From Gnetum montanum (Eukaryota > Streptophyta > Gnetopsida > Gnetales > Gnetaceae), in assembly GCA_015680685.1 (NCBI GenBank), contig MNCI01000958.1:182238-246237 (forward strand): a DNA stretch of 64,000 bases, read 5' to 3'. A program made the translations under genes and the position numbers. This document shows, piece by piece, positions 1 through 11,433 of this stretch. The notes beneath the pieces were generated by a model. The model saw only the letters and a program-made list of their open reading frames with translations, had not been told where the DNA came from and did not search any database. The first letter of the stretch is position 1; every line of letters starts with the position of its first letter.

Positions 1-1541
1 AATGATTTGTTACAATGGAGGAGGTGAAGTGATCCTTTTATTTCAACTCAGAAGTCTGGGATCCCATTCTAGCTTTAGCAATATATGTTTTTAAATGTAG
101 TGGGATTGCAGAACAAGAAAATGCACATTCTTTACTAGACTTCTCCTTGGATACGCTGAATAGTTTTTTCTTTAATTAGTACTTTTTTTGAGGGATGAGG
201 ACCACATTTAGGATATGACTTTTGCTTCAAAATTAGGAGGCTAGTTAAATCACTCTATGTTGTAGCGTATCTCTTTTTCATAAGAATTATGTCTCTATGT
301 CTGCAAAACAATAAGGTTTTGAGTACTGCAGTCTTTTTCAATTAGTGCAGTTAATATCCTTACCAGATAGTGGCAGATTGATTTCTATTAGCTTTGGGAC
401 AATTTTACTTTAGGGGCCTAGCAGTTTTCAAAAACTAAAACCGCCTGCATGGGGATTTCAAAAATCTGGAAAAAACATCAGACAGTCTGAAATCATACTG
501 TATAACTATGAAGGAGAAATACAGCAGTAGAATTGAATTATTTTCACAGAAAACTACAAAAAGAAATCCGAGTAGAATTTTTTTTATGTAGATGAGACTG
601 TAAAAATGAAAACTGGGGCATAAATAACTGTTACAAGGCAATTTCAACCATGACCAAAAATGTCGGAAGTTGATAATTCTAAAGTTGAACTTGAGCATGA
701 AATTTCGAGGCAGCAGTAAGTGGTAATATGTTAAAAGTGAAGAAAGACAGCTAGCATACAGTCGCCTATTTTTCATTTTCATCCTCTGCCTACCACACGC
801 AGGTATTGAGAACCTATGGTTGATCAACAAGGCCTCCCATCTACCTAGCAAGCATGAAGGTCTGTAGCTTCAATTCGCTTAGGTCTTGTTCACCTGTGCA
901 ACACTTGTTTGTTGCCATTTGACCTATAATGTCTGGCAGAGCATGGTCGTTTATGATGAGCTTCATCAGAAATAAACATTGCCAATGTGCCATCCACTGC
1001 AGACTTGTACAGAGGCTGCTATGGAGGGTTAAGTTCAACTACCGTACTTCAGCACCACTGGTATTCTCCACCAGCACTAAACCCTTCCCACAATCATGCA
1101 TCTTGGTTGTTAAAAGCTGCTTTTGCAAGGGCTTAATAGTTTTCAAATCTTTCAAGCCCTTAAAGTAAAATTATTCCTTAGCTTCATTATAAATGCAATT
1201 AATAGTAGGAACATGTACCTTTATGATTAGATTGGATTGTTTTAAGTTTGGAGAACGATGATTATTTATGTTGTTTAAAATAAACAAAAGGCACTGAAGT
1301 TTTTCTGGTTGTCTATTGAGAGCTCTGCTCCAACGTGCTTTGTTTGTTAAGTTAATGTTAACAATTGAGAAGATTTTCACACTCAAGGACAGAATCTCTC
1401 ACTTTTATTCATCAATCGGTCTATAGAATAATTTTATATGAAAATGCACTATTTTGTTTCCTCAAACTGTTCATTCCAAGGTACTTTTTAATGTGAATCA
1501 TCTCTGCAGCGTATTTAGGCGTTTCATTTGATTAATGACAG
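1..1541. other. No gene resolved; probable upstream intron of RPN3
   Basis: This AT-rich stretch precedes the first RPN3 exon that I can recognise. It ends in a good acceptor (pyrimidine-containing tract, then ACAG at 1538-1541). The roughly 90 N-terminal residues that RPN3 proteins normally have were looked for here and not found. The stretch is therefore probably intron, with the first exon or exons upstream of the window. Short reading frames on both strands show no family resemblance. Confidence 0.5.
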
Positions 1542-3206
1542 GAAGATCAGAAAGATATGGAGATTGACAGTCCATCAAATTCCAGTCTTTCTTCCAAGCA
1601 TTCGATTTTGCCAGAGATAGAAGTTTTTGCTTTTTGGCTGGTGCTTATCTTTTTAATTGATCAAAAGCAATTTGACGAGGTGAGTTTTTGTTTTGGCCTG
1701 ATGACCTGGGCTTAAAACTGTGTATAACGATATTAGTAAATGTTTTCTGTATTTTTCTATGGCAAGTGGTGGTGTTATGGTGATGAAGCTTGTTACAGGC
1801 CAAAATATATTCGTCTGCCGCCATTGCAAGACTAAAACAATTCAACCGCAGGACACTTGATGTTATAGCTGCTAGGCTATATTTCTATTACTCTTATAGC
1901 TATGAGCGTACTAATTCACTTGCTGAGATTAGAAGGTAGGCACTGATTTTGACTGATATCTGGAATATGCTATTGCTGTTCCTTATTACTGATCAATGTG
2001 TGCTTTTGTCAGTACTCTTCTTTCTTTACATAGAACTGCAACCTTGCGGCATGATGAACTCGGGCAGGTTAGTATCATTATGTAGCTTTTAATTTTTAAG
2101 CTATCTTGTTGTTTCTTTCTTGCGCTGGATGCATGCGGATGTTGAATTTTGCCTTGACAGGAAACATTATTGAATCTTCTTCTTCGTAATTATCTCCACT
2201 ACAATCTCTATGATCAAGCGGAGAAATTAAGGTCAAAAGCACCACGGTTTGAAGCCCATTCAAATCAGCAGGTATGTACTTGATGAGAGACATTTAAAAA
2301 AAAAAGACATTCTAGTTATGAATCATTGTATGTTCTCATTTTGTTTGCACGGCTTTGAATGTCTTAGTTCTGCCGGTACTTATACTACCTAGGCAGAATA
2401 AGAACTATACAGTTGGAGTACACTGATGCCAAGGAGAGTCTTTTGCAAGCAGCACGTAAAGCACCTATTTCTGCACGAGGTTTTCGCATTCAATGCAACA
2501 AATGGGCAGCCATTGTTCGTCTTCTTCTTGGTGAAATTCCAGAGAGGACAACATTCATGCAGAAGGGAATGAAGAATGCACTGAGGCCATATTTTGAGCT
2601 TACTAATGTTGGTACCTTTTTCCATTGGATCTTCATTATGATTCCGTGATATGTACATGCTGGTTGATTTATTCCTGTTGTATTTTGTAGGCTGTCCGCA
2701 TTGGTGATTTGGAGCTTTTTCGTAGTGTTGCAGACAACTATGCTAGCACATTTAGGGCAGATCGAACTCATAACTTAATTGTTCGCCTTCGTCATAATGT
2801 CATAAGAACTGGACTTCGAAATATTAGTATATCCTACTCCAGGATATCTCTGGCAGATGTTGCTGCAAAGTTGAGGCTTAATTCTGCGACTCCCGTTGCT
2901 GATGCAGAATGTATTGTTGCAAAAGCCATCCGAGATGGTGCAATCGATGCAACAATTGATCATGCAAATGGTTGGATGCTTTCTAAAGAGACGGGTGATG
3001 TTTATTCTACGAATGAACCACAGATGGCATTTAATGCACGTATAACATTCTGCCTCAATATGCACAATGAAGCTGTTAAGGCTTTAAGATTTCCTCCAAA
3101 CGCTCACAAGAAAGAGAGAGAGAGTGCTGAGAAGCGAAGAGAAAGGCAACAGCAGGAGCAGGAACTTGCAAAGCACATTGCTGAGGAAGATGATGATGAT
3201 TTTTGA
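1542..3206 (+). CDS. RPN3: 26S proteasome regulatory subunit RPN3/PSMD3 (3' part)
   Basis: This is a non-ATPase scaffold subunit of the 19S regulatory-particle lid, acting in ubiquitin-dependent proteolysis in nucleus and cytosol. I read six exons: 1542-1679, 1799-1935, 2013-2067, 2161-2271, 2368-2607 and 2691-3206. All introns are GT-AG and the frame stays open, giving 398 C-terminal residues of a family that is usually about 490. The third exon must start at 2013 (after gtcAG), not at the nearer AG at 2033, because this restores the conserved [16 protein letters not shown]. Other hallmarks are [22 protein letters not shown] (in part), [24 protein letters not shown] with SYSRISL (PCI domain), and [19 protein letters not shown] charged helix and an acidic EEDDDDF tail end the protein. 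The start codon is not in view. No defect is visible, so the gene looks functional. Confidence 0.95.
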
Positions 3207-3589
3207 ACGTTGCCTTTTTTGAAATTCATGGTAGTTATTCGATAAGTTATGTGGATTTCGTAATCTTAAATGTCTGAATAGATGTTACCGATCATCATTA
3301 ATTGAAATCTCATAATGTTTAGCACTTGTTTTTGTAGGTGCATATACTTTACTTTAGTATCTGACATGTCTGGCATGTCTGCAACATTGTTTCCATGAAG
3401 AATTAAGACCTGTCGTCTAGCTTTTAAAAATTCTAGAGTTTTTTCCATTAAGGCGCTTGCAAGTTGCAACACCGGCAGGTGTGGAACTTCTTAAATTTAG
3501 TGTTACGGTATTTGATAAGTTTTAATAACACGTGGGAAATGTTTGTGGATTTTACCCTGAAAGAAATTTTTTGAACAGTTATTTAAAAG

Positions 3590-3846
3590 TGTGAATGCAA
3601 TCGTTGTGTAACATGAAGCAATTGTGATACCTTTATCTCGTAAGGATAGTTACACCTGGCTAAGTTGTAATTATGGCTAATTTAATTACACTAATTATTA
3701 TTTGATTTATATGTTATCATTAATAAATCATCTTGGAGGTTGTTGGAAGAGTTAACTGACAGACAAAGTTGATGTTTATATGTTGTTAAGGTTTTTAAGC
3801 CTTTGGGGGAGTTAGAAAAATTTCCAAAAATTTCCTTCTGTAATGG
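3590..3846 (-). mobile_element. Fragment of the ORF3 leader of an Athila-like element
   Basis: Read on the minus strand, this block matches 31110-31355 of element E2 almost base for base. Both contain the run around 'aaatttttctaactccccc', 'aacatataaacatcaac', 'gatgatttattaatgata' and 'cttcatgttacacaacgatt'. In E2 the stretch lies between the internal promoter and the ORF3 ATG. The match stops abruptly after 'acaacgatt', just short of the putative splice acceptor. No LTR, primer site or coding sequence accompanies it here, so it is an isolated piece near the RPN3 3' end. Confidence 0.75.
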
Positions 3847-4379
3847 TTCACATCAACTTGGCTGCCTTCTGAAACGGTAACAGATGCAACAAGCATGAGC
3901 ATTAGTGGTCTGTTTTTAGTTTACTATAGATCTATTACATTGCTGTTGCTGGCGCATGAGCACTGTTGTTGTTTCGAAGTTTGATTGTGTTTATTACTGA
4001 ATTCTTTACCTGGTGGAGTTGCCAGTTAATTATGGCTTCTTGGATTGCAAGGTATTTTTCAGATATTGCTCTCTGATTTGCCCTGCTTTGAAATGTTGTT
4101 TGATATGGCTTCCGTTGAATAATTGTTTGTCTTATTTTTGAAAGTTTTTGTTTTGCATTCATATATAATTATTGTGGACAAGAAAAAAGGCATGTTTTGG
4201 GATGGCATTTAAGATATTTGAAGCTAATTCGTTAAGCTCTTTTTCTATTTTCCTTTACTGGAAACCGTTATAGATTTTGGCTATTGAATAAATCTATCAA
4301 ATGGGCGTGGAATTTGTGTTTGAAATCACATAACATGAGTTAGCTTTGAAGTGGTTCAAGGTAACCGAGTTCCTGTTGC

Positions 4380-4515
4380 GAACATTGGAACCTCAACTCT
4401 ATCAATAACTTAAGGATTTTTTCAGTTAGATGTCTCCTAGATCTGTGAACATTGGAACTTCGACTCTATCAAAAACTTACGGGATTTTTCAAGTTAACGC
4501 GTCTCCTCTGATTTT
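4380..4515. repeat. Tandem duplication, about 67-bp unit, 2 copies
   Basis: The copies begin with 'gaacattggaac' at 4380 and 4447. Both run through 'actctatcaa', 'ggatttttc' and 'gtctcct'. They are diverged by scattered substitutions, so the duplication is not recent. Confidence 0.75.
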
Positions 4516-4703
4516 GTGAAATTGCTGTCAATAGCTGTGAATTTCTTCGGGTTCGAAACTGCAAAGTCTATCATCTTCTGGTTTGAAACTACATAGTAAT
4601 TATCGATCAGTGGTGCCTTTGGCGTTTAAGCAAAGCTTGTGCATGCCTTTCTTAGGAATATTGTAAATGTTGTTTCGTGATTTTGTGTGTGCGACTAAGT
4701 TTG

Positions 4704-4863
4704 TTTGGACGTCATTAATTGAAGATCGAATGGGTGGTCGAAGTTTATAATTACAAACATTGAGAGCTTTAAGTTCAAGCAAATTTGGACGTCATTAGTT
4801 GAAAATCGCATGGGTGGTATATGTTTATAATTACAAACATTGAGAGCATTAAGTTCGGGCAAA
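4704..4863. repeat. Tandem duplication, 80-bp unit, 2 copies
   Basis: The copies are 4704-4783 and 4784-4863, each starting 'tttggacgtcatta'. They share 'tttataattacaaacattga' and differ at about ten positions by eye. Both are the same length, so no indels have accumulated. Confidence 0.85.
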
Positions 4864-5344
4864 TTTGCTCATTTATTTGATCATCTGAACTAAGAAGCTT
4901 GAGAAAGTGATGAGAAAGTGCATGACAGCTCCTTTGTGAGAGAGGGTGAGAGAGGATGGTTTTACACAAGGATCCTTCTTAACTCCTTCTTAACTCTTAC
5001 ATGAGAATGAACAGTGAAAAAATTCTCAACTTAAAGGAGATATGATCTTTATGAAACGAGATATGATAGGTTGTGAGACATTGTTTTTTCATAGGATTCT
5101 TTGCGAATGATTTCTTTTGAAACCGGTGGAACTTCATAAATTTGTTTCAGCCAAAAGCTAATGTAATTCAACCTTTAATCTGACAGACAATTATGCTTTA
5201 GCATTACCTTAAAAAATTAGAAAAGTTTTGGTGGGCATGAATTTGGCTGTTAGCACTTGTTTACTCTCTTGAAGAACAATCATAGTTAGCATGTCATCTT
5301 TGGAAAGAAGGAAACTTTAAAGTGATTTGGTGAGAAGAACATAG

Positions 5345-5438
5345 TATACTCTTGTTATCGGCAGATTGGCTCAACATGTAAGAGGTAATTGTTATACTCC
5401 TGTTATGGGCAGATTGTGCACATGTAAGAGGTAATTGG
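5345..5438. repeat. Tandem duplication, 48-bp unit, 2 copies
   Basis: The copies start at 5345 and 5393 with 'tatactc(t/c)tgttat'. Each ends in 'catgtaagaggtaatt'. They lie 1 kb downstream (minus-strand sense) of the CFL1-like gene and have no coding content. Confidence 0.75.
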
Positions 5439-5663
5439 TTGATTGAGGGGTGCAGTGAACAGTAAGGCAAGGAATATACCACAACCCAGGTAAGTTTGAT
5501 ACAAATATTATTTGCCTACCTGCACTTCATAGGTTTTAGACATCTTTTTACTATTCATGAATTTATCTCTAAAAAGGTGGGCAGTGAATATGTATTTGAG
5601 GTCCAGTAATGTTCTTTTATGCACAAAGCACACTGAGGCAAAATGCACATCCTCTGGGCCATG

Positions 5664-5780
5664 GCTCACCACTATGACATAGCCCAAGCATTGGGCACAA
5701 ATGCTCACCACTATGACATAGCCCAAGCATTGGGCACAAATGCTCACCACTATGGCATAGCCTATGCATTGGGCACAAAA
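5664..5780. repeat. Three-copy 39-bp minisatellite
   Basis: Units start at 5664, 5703 and 5742 with 'gctcaccactatg'. Each contains 'attgggcacaaa'. The first two are nearly identical and the third carries several changes. It is a direct, contiguous repeat with no spacers. Confidence 0.9.
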
Positions 5781-6493
5781 GCAAAGCACAAGGGTGTGTG
5801 ATTTTTAAAAAGAAGCCCATTGAAATTAAATAAGAGATGACGATGAATAGAAATTGCTTTTTCATTTTCCATGTGGGACTACATATGGAGTGAACATGGG
5901 TCATTTAATTTTGAATTTAACCTGTTTAGAGAACCAACAATTTATCATAGATACTTGTGGTCAGGATCAACAATTTATCATAAATGCTCCAAGTAAAATT
6001 CCATGATAAGGTTCTCAACTAAGGGCCAGTTTGTTTTGAAATTCTTTTCCTCTATTTGTGCTTAACAAAGCTCATCCTACTTTAATTATACATGGTTTCT
6101 GATTATGAATGTCTTGATATATACACATGCGAGGAGCTATGATAGCTGATATTTCTTTTGCTTCACAGCATGAATAACCAGAAGATCATTGGATTACATA
6201 CTTTCAACAATTCCAGATGAGTTTCATTAATGCCATAATTAATTGTGCGGTGGTGGACCGAGGACAACCATTCATGAACAGCCCAAGTAACCCAACCCAC
6301 CCATCTAACTGGTTTGGTCGAGTTACCGTTCTGGCATTCTGGGCATTTTCAAAATCCAAAAAAAAATTTAACAAAAAGCACAGCCCCAACAAAATTTTCA
6401 TCCCGGTAGACACACACTGCCAAGGATGTAGCACAAACAGGCTAAAAATGAAAACACAGAGAAAACAAAAACATGATCTAAATGTGTAATAAC

Positions 6494-7445
6494 CTAGGCC
6501 CTTGAGTTGTGCTTAGTGGAATCAGAATGACTAGATCCCCCTCCCCCTGATCTAGCAACCAGGGGACTGTGCACATGTTTGCAGTTGGGACACAGCAGAG
6601 ACACCTTGGATATCATGACGAACATGTGGCACTGTGCACATGCTGTCGCTATCATATCTGCTTCCCTTCCTCCTGCTCCTGCTGTTCCTCTCCCACCTCT
6701 TCTGCCTCTGCCCCTACTGCCCTGCTCTGATTCCTCGGTGTTCAGATCAATTCCTAGTGCCTCCCCACCTTCCCTCCTCCTCCTTGGGTCCTTCCATGTC
6801 TTCTCATTGGTATCCCTGTTCACATAGTATATCCTCCCTGACTGCACAGGCATATAAGAATATATATATATATCTCGTCAGTTTCAGTTTCACTTTCAGC
6901 ACATGTGCCTGGTCAGAAATTTCACCAAACAATGACTTTAGTCTTTTAGCACAGAACAGACCCACCAAACCCTGGAATAACACCACAAGCCCCCAATCAC
7001 CACCTAGAATAGGACAGTCAAACTCAACCAAGACATACGCTAGAAACCTAGAACCAAAACTGCAACAAATATATATAATATGAACACAACCCCGCAGCCT
7101 AAAGGGTCAAGGGCCTTGGCATCTGCCAATTAATATACGACCCATGCAAGCCTAGAACCAGAAACTGGTAACAAGTGCATAGATATTTCTAGAAACCCAG
7201 AACCAGAGTCTGGCCAACAGTGCATAGATAGTTCTAGAAACCCAGAAGCAAAAACACAGTAGAAACCCATATGAACACAGACAGACAGATCAGAAATGAA
7301 AGGCCCAGATAGATGAAAGCATATAGTAGGAACAAGGACGGAAAAGACCCACTTCAAGATCCAAGCACTGTTCCCACCCAGGCGGCAGAGGAGAGGCCGT
7401 GATGTTCAAAACATGCTCTGCGTCTCTGTCTCCATCGTTGTCCAT
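6494..7445 (-). CDS. CFL1: CURLY FLAG LEAF 1-like WW-domain protein
   Basis: Exon 1 is 7353-7445 and exon 2 is 6494-6841, joined over a 511-bp GT-AG intron in phase 0. They give 146 residues. The intron cuts the WW domain in two: exon 1 ends LPPGWEQCLDLE (first W) and exon 2 starts SGRIYYVNRDTNEKTW (aromatic pair and second W). A DLN-type EAR-like motif (GIDLNTEE) follows, then an RG-rich linker. The end is the family signature CAQCHMFVMISKVSLLCPNC, a four-cysteine block. The ATG at 7445 is preceded in frame by a TGA with no other ATG between. CFL1 proteins in rice and Arabidopsis are known as regulators of cuticle formation through HD-ZIP IV partners; that role here is inferred from family membership. 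A TATATA run lies just upstream of the acceptor, in the intron. Confidence 0.9.
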
Positions 7446-7612
7446 TGCTGATGATGTTGTTGTTGTTGTTGTGGCCTCTCGGGCTCAGAAAGATTTGGTT
7501 TCCCATTCATATGCAAAATGTGGAGCGCATGCCAGGTATAAATAAGCAAATTCATGGCGAAGACCATTAGTGCGCCTGATGATACTGCATCTAATTTTTC
7601 CCTAGCTTTCAA
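7406..7612 (-). other. Upstream ORF overlapping the CFL1 start
   Basis: A 68-codon frame starts upstream of the CFL1 ATG and ends 39 bases inside its coding sequence in another frame. Its centre is a CAA/CAT-rich stretch coding mainly Gln and His. If the CFL1 transcript starts above 7612, ribosomes would meet this ATG first. I see no sign that the peptide itself is conserved. It may simply be 5' leader. Confidence 0.4.
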
Positions 7613-7875
7613 CGCAAGGCAAGCGGAAATAACGAGGCCAGTCAGCGAGCCAGCCAGGGACGCGGCTCAGATCTCTAATGAAAGAGACAAGATTGACAAT
7701 TGTGGTGTACTCGATATTTCTCTCTATTTCTTTTGCTTTTGCTTTCTCTCTGCCTGTGCTTATCTTTGGTTTTTCCTCTTTCCTTTCTATTCTCGCTACT
7801 CTCTGGCCATAGCAGCCATGCTATTTCTCTCTCTCTCTCTTTTTTCTGCAATGCCCCATAAATCGCAGCAACGAT

Positions 7876-7892
7876 AATAATAATAATAATCC
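7876..7892. repeat. (AAT)n microsatellite
   Basis: Five to six uninterrupted 'aat' units lie in the CFL1 upstream region. Confidence 0.85.
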
Positions 7893-8396
7893 AGCAGCGC
7901 CCCCATAATGAGCACGAAGGGGGAATTGAATTCACATCACATTAAAACTCATGAGGCCGGTCAATCCCACAACTAAATGCCTTCATTGAATGGCTCCCCC
8001 ACACAATTAAATCCCTGTTAACCAAATTTATGCGGCCGCTTCAATGGCGCAGAGGGCGTAGGCCCCGGGATTTCCCGTGATTGGACGCAGGGGCAGGCAG
8101 GGCCGCGCAGCAGACCTAAATTCAAAGCCAAAAAAAACTCCCATCAATTGCATTTAAGAAAATCTGTTACCGCCCTTAATGCCACTCTCCCTCGAATTCA
8201 ATCTCAATCTCAGGCACCCCCCTGCTGAATCTTATCGAAACTTCGTGCTAATCCCAATCCCAACACCAAAATTAGGATGCATCCCAATCCCCAAACGGTC
8301 TGTGCTAACTCTGGATCAACTATTACAGGATCTCTCATCCATGGTTGGCTCCCTCACTGTGCAGAGCCTGTGCGCTGTTTTCTTGCTTAAAAGATC

Positions 8397-8478
8397 GGTT
8401 GTTTGTTTGTTTGTCTGTCTGTCTGTTGCTCATGGTGGTGCAGGTTTCAAAGAAAGAAAGAAAGAAAGAAAGAAAGCA
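8397..8478. repeat. Compound tetranucleotide microsatellites
   Basis: A GTTT run grading into GTCT (8397-8427) is followed, after 21 bases of mixed sequence, by an AAAG run (8449-8477). The two are separate simple repeats and could serve as markers. Confidence 0.85.
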
Positions 8479-8699
8479 AATTGCAGCATGAGTTGCAGGA
8501 TTTGCTAGGGTTTTCTCGTGGCTTGGGATTGAATGCCATTTAGAATGGGCGGTGCCACGTGGCTCAGAGAAAACGTAGAGTTTTTGTAGAGTGGTGGCGT
8601 ATGGGGTTGCCTAGGAAGATGACTGCTACTGCTACTGCTACTGTTAGTGTTGAAGTTGCCACCAAACTGCATTAAGGTAGGCATAATACCTGCATTCAA

Positions 8700-10881
8700 T
8701 TTCAGAGTCGCCTTTTTTTGCTTCTGCCCATTGTACCAGATGATGAAATGCAGCTCATCTCAAGTTGGGTTCATGGTCTTTTTTTTGCGCCATTCCTTCC
8801 TTGTCCACCTTCCTTCCATCGGAGGTTGATTGATTGTTTTCCCAAGTGGAAACATTAATGGCGCACTGATTTCTGATGTTGTTTATGGGCTCCTCCGTGT
8901 CGAGTTAGAACTTGTTGCAGGAAATGGTTCAAAGTGCCCTTTTCCTGTGTAAGCCACCTGTTTGCCAAACTGGTGTCGGTTGAAACTTTTTGGAAAATCT
9001 CTGCAACCTTTGAAAAATTTCATCGTGCATGTCTTTATTCGATGTAGTGTTTTTCTGGCAATTGTGCTTGTCAATACATGTACGCTCTTTTGAAGAGGAG
9101 ATGTGCATGAATATTTACGACGAAAGGCCTGCATTATCAATGAAATCAAGAGTGTGCCGACTATGTTCATGATGGCGTTGGAACTTATCTCTACAAATGC
9201 GGGTCGAAAGAAAATTGACGGTTGAGGTTATCATATACGGTTGGCTTTCTATATTATTGGGTTTCGAGTTTTGACGTGATTCTTTCAACCAAATAGGCCA
9301 ATTTAGAGACTTTGATAAAAACCGTCGGCACAAAACAATCGCTTAACCAAAGGAAAATCGCAGAAACTTTTTGAAAGGTTTTAAAAAGAGCCCATGAAAA
9401 TTTCACCGCATAAGAGCTTCGTCCTCTAACGGCTATGGCGCTGCAAATCTGAACGTTGGAAGCTGCGGAATTGAATTTTAAATTAAATGCAACTGATAAG
9501 GCAGGTATATGCAAAAAGGAAGTTTCATGGAACACACCAGCCGTGGACTTAGGCTCAACACCATAGCACTTAGATAAATTTTAAAAAATTGTAAAAGAAA
9601 TTTTAATATTGATCTGTGATATCTAAAAAAATTGTAAAGGGAATTTTAAGAATGATCTATGAAGGATGTCAGGGATGTAATTCAGTTTCAGTTTTATAAA
9701 ATATTGATCATCTATTTAAACATTTATTGGTACATGCCACTACATTTATGTTATGGTCTTTTGAAAGCATCAAATTCCCGTTATTCAAGCAAGAAGAGTG
9801 GAAGAAATTACTTGGTTTTTAGATGATTATGCCCACATCTTTAAAGCTCAGCATGAAAGAATAACCTGGTAATTAATTAAGTCCATTGTATAGGTAAGAA
9901 TAATCATAATTATAATTTACCTTGGTATTAAGTGAATAATAATGCAAGCACACTTTTGGTATAAGTCTAAGCCTGTTCATAATTGGTTCTGAGATGGACT
10001 TGTACCTGGAAATACAAGTGCTTATCCTATTCTGCACATAATAGGTTTCCAAAGTAATTTTCATTATATCTATGTTATTAACCAGTCCAATTCAAAAATT
10101 CCGTTATTAATAATGAGTTTTATTTAAAAAATATTTAATCATAAATTTGAATACATAGTCTAAATTGCTCTTGCTTAAGCGGTTTCGTGTTTAAGTATTT
10201 TAGGCTGTTTTCTTCGGAACAAAAAATTATAACATCGATCAATTTTGTTGGTTTGAAATTAATAAAACTCTCACTGGTTAAAGAGATGTTATACGAAAAA
10301 GAAATTTTTTAAAAGAACGTAAATCCAGCGCGAGGTAATGCGAATTCACTGAAAACAATAACCCACCAGGCACCACATTAAAGTTGAACGCTGCTAAACA
10401 CCGAACGGGCAACAGTCCGTTTTTACTTTATAATCATAATGCGTATTCAATGCACCAAAGGAAGCGGCCAAATTAAATTCCGTGCAATAGATGCCAAAAG
10501 ATCTGTGCGCAAATTTTGCAAATTATCATTGAAGGAACAACCACCCTAAAATAACCCGGAATTCAATCCAGGAGGATTTCCACCATCCGACACCATGAAA
10601 AACCGGCGACGTCCCATTCAATTGGGAAAAAAACAAAAACAAACAGAAGAAGACGAAGAAAAACACCCACAAAAAAATCATCATCTCCATGAATACATAC
10701 ATGAGCAATATCAATACCTGGCAACTGAGCCTCAAAAAGCTCAGCACATCTGGTGCCTTCTGATCCTTTGAATCTTCCTCACATTCCGCTATCATGATTA
10801 ACCACTCAAAATAGTCTCCAACAAAAACCATAAACTATAAGTAAGGCAGCAACAACAACCACCACACAACAATAATTGTGA
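8700..10881. other. Spacer, no gene recognised
   Basis: This is AT-rich sequence with only short, unconvincing frames on both strands. The longest, a hydrophobic minus-strand frame at 10526-10831, owes its hydrophobicity to an A-rich run and matches no family I know. No LTR ends, primer sites or RNA genes were seen. Confidence 0.5.
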
Positions 10882-11433
10882 TCACAGAATGGGAATATTG
10901 AACTTGGCTTTAGGATAGTGAGGAGGCGGAGGCAGCGTGGGCAAATGCACAGTGAGAAGGCCATGAGAACAAGCAGCACAGATGCCTTCAACATCCACAT
11001 TACTGGGGATGCTAAATTTCCTGCAAAACTTGCCCACACTTCTTTCTGCTCTCACGTATTTGGCTGGTCTGTTCTCTTCTTCTTCATCACTGGTTTGACA
11101 TGCAAGCAGTCTCTTTTTCTCGCCCTGGATTTTGAGGAGGTGGCCATCCTCCACCTCAACTGTAATGGCGTTTCTGGTGAGGCCTGCCACCTCCACTTCT
11201 AGGGTTATTCCTTCCTCCGATTCATTCACGTCCACTGGCAGCTTCGCGTTACCCATTATTATTATTATTATTACTATTTCTTCTGGTGTGTGATCTTCTT
11301 CGTCTTCTGTTTTGTTGTTGTTGTGATGTGATGTGGCTCGCTGCTTATGTTTTGGGGATGATTTCGGTTGGGTTTGGGTGCTGGCATCAGCCAATCGCCA
11401 CGCTGTTTCGCTGCCTCTTTTGGTTTCGTGCAT
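10882..11433 (-). CDS. Small heat-shock protein (HSP20), class II-like
   Basis: This is an ATP-independent chaperone that holds unfolding proteins. The alpha-crystallin domain runs from VDVNESEEGITLEVEVAGL (about residue 67) through KYVRAERSVGKFCRKFSIP to the GLLTVHLP motif. The P-rich tail carries an I-x-I anchor (NIPI). The order AERSVGKF-RKF and a proline-rich tail most resembles cytosolic class II proteins. The first ATG gives 183 residues, but the leader is unlike any HSP20 arm and ends in a run of isoleucines made by an ATT microsatellite. Starting at Met60 (11256) gives 124 residues and only a stub of an arm. Either start is odd, and an upstream exon is possible. Class and start are uncertain; family membership is not. 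Confidence 0.85.
   Translation of the reverse strand: MHETKRGSETAWRLADASTQTQPKSSPKHKQRATSHHNNNKTEDEEDHTPEEIVIIIIIMGNAKLPVDVNESEEGITLEVEVAGLTRNAITVEVEDGHLLKIQGEKKRLLACQTSDEEEENRPAKYVRAERSVGKFCRKFSIPSNVDVEGICAACSHGLLTVHLPTLPPPPHYPKAKFNIPIL

Larger units (their letters stand above)
3207..6493. other. Spacer between RPN3 and the CFL1-like gene
   Basis: This AT-rich spacer has no reading frame that resembles a protein family. It holds the RPN3 3' UTR, one inverted retrotransposon scrap and four local tandem duplications, each listed separately. The boundaries of the two 3' UTRs cannot be placed from sequence alone. Confidence 0.6.
7446..8700 (-). promoter_or_regulatory. Upstream region of the CFL1-like gene
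   Basis: This region is richer in GC and in CpG than the surrounding spacer, as expected of a genic promoter. A perfect G-box palindrome, GCCACGTGGC, sits at 8554-8563. Several simple repeats are present. No TATA box can be assigned with confidence. Confidence 0.4.

Noticed and set aside
929-1168. Possible upstream RPN3 exon
   Set aside because: The translation does not resemble the RPN3 N-terminus and lacks matching splice sites.
2034-2067. RPN3 exon starting after the AG at 2033
   Set aside because: It would drop the conserved STLLSLH segment; the AG at 2012 restores it in frame.
5664-5780. CRISPR-like direct repeats
   Set aside because: Units are contiguous with no spacers and lie in plant nuclear DNA.
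5508-5904. Overlapping minus-strand frames with repeated CAQC-type peptides
   Set aside because: They are translations of the 39-bp minisatellite; no domain, no start context, no conservation.
10526-10831. Hydrophobic 101-residue minus-strand frame
   Set aside because: Hydrophobicity comes from an A-rich plus strand (TTT/TTC codons); no family resemblance.
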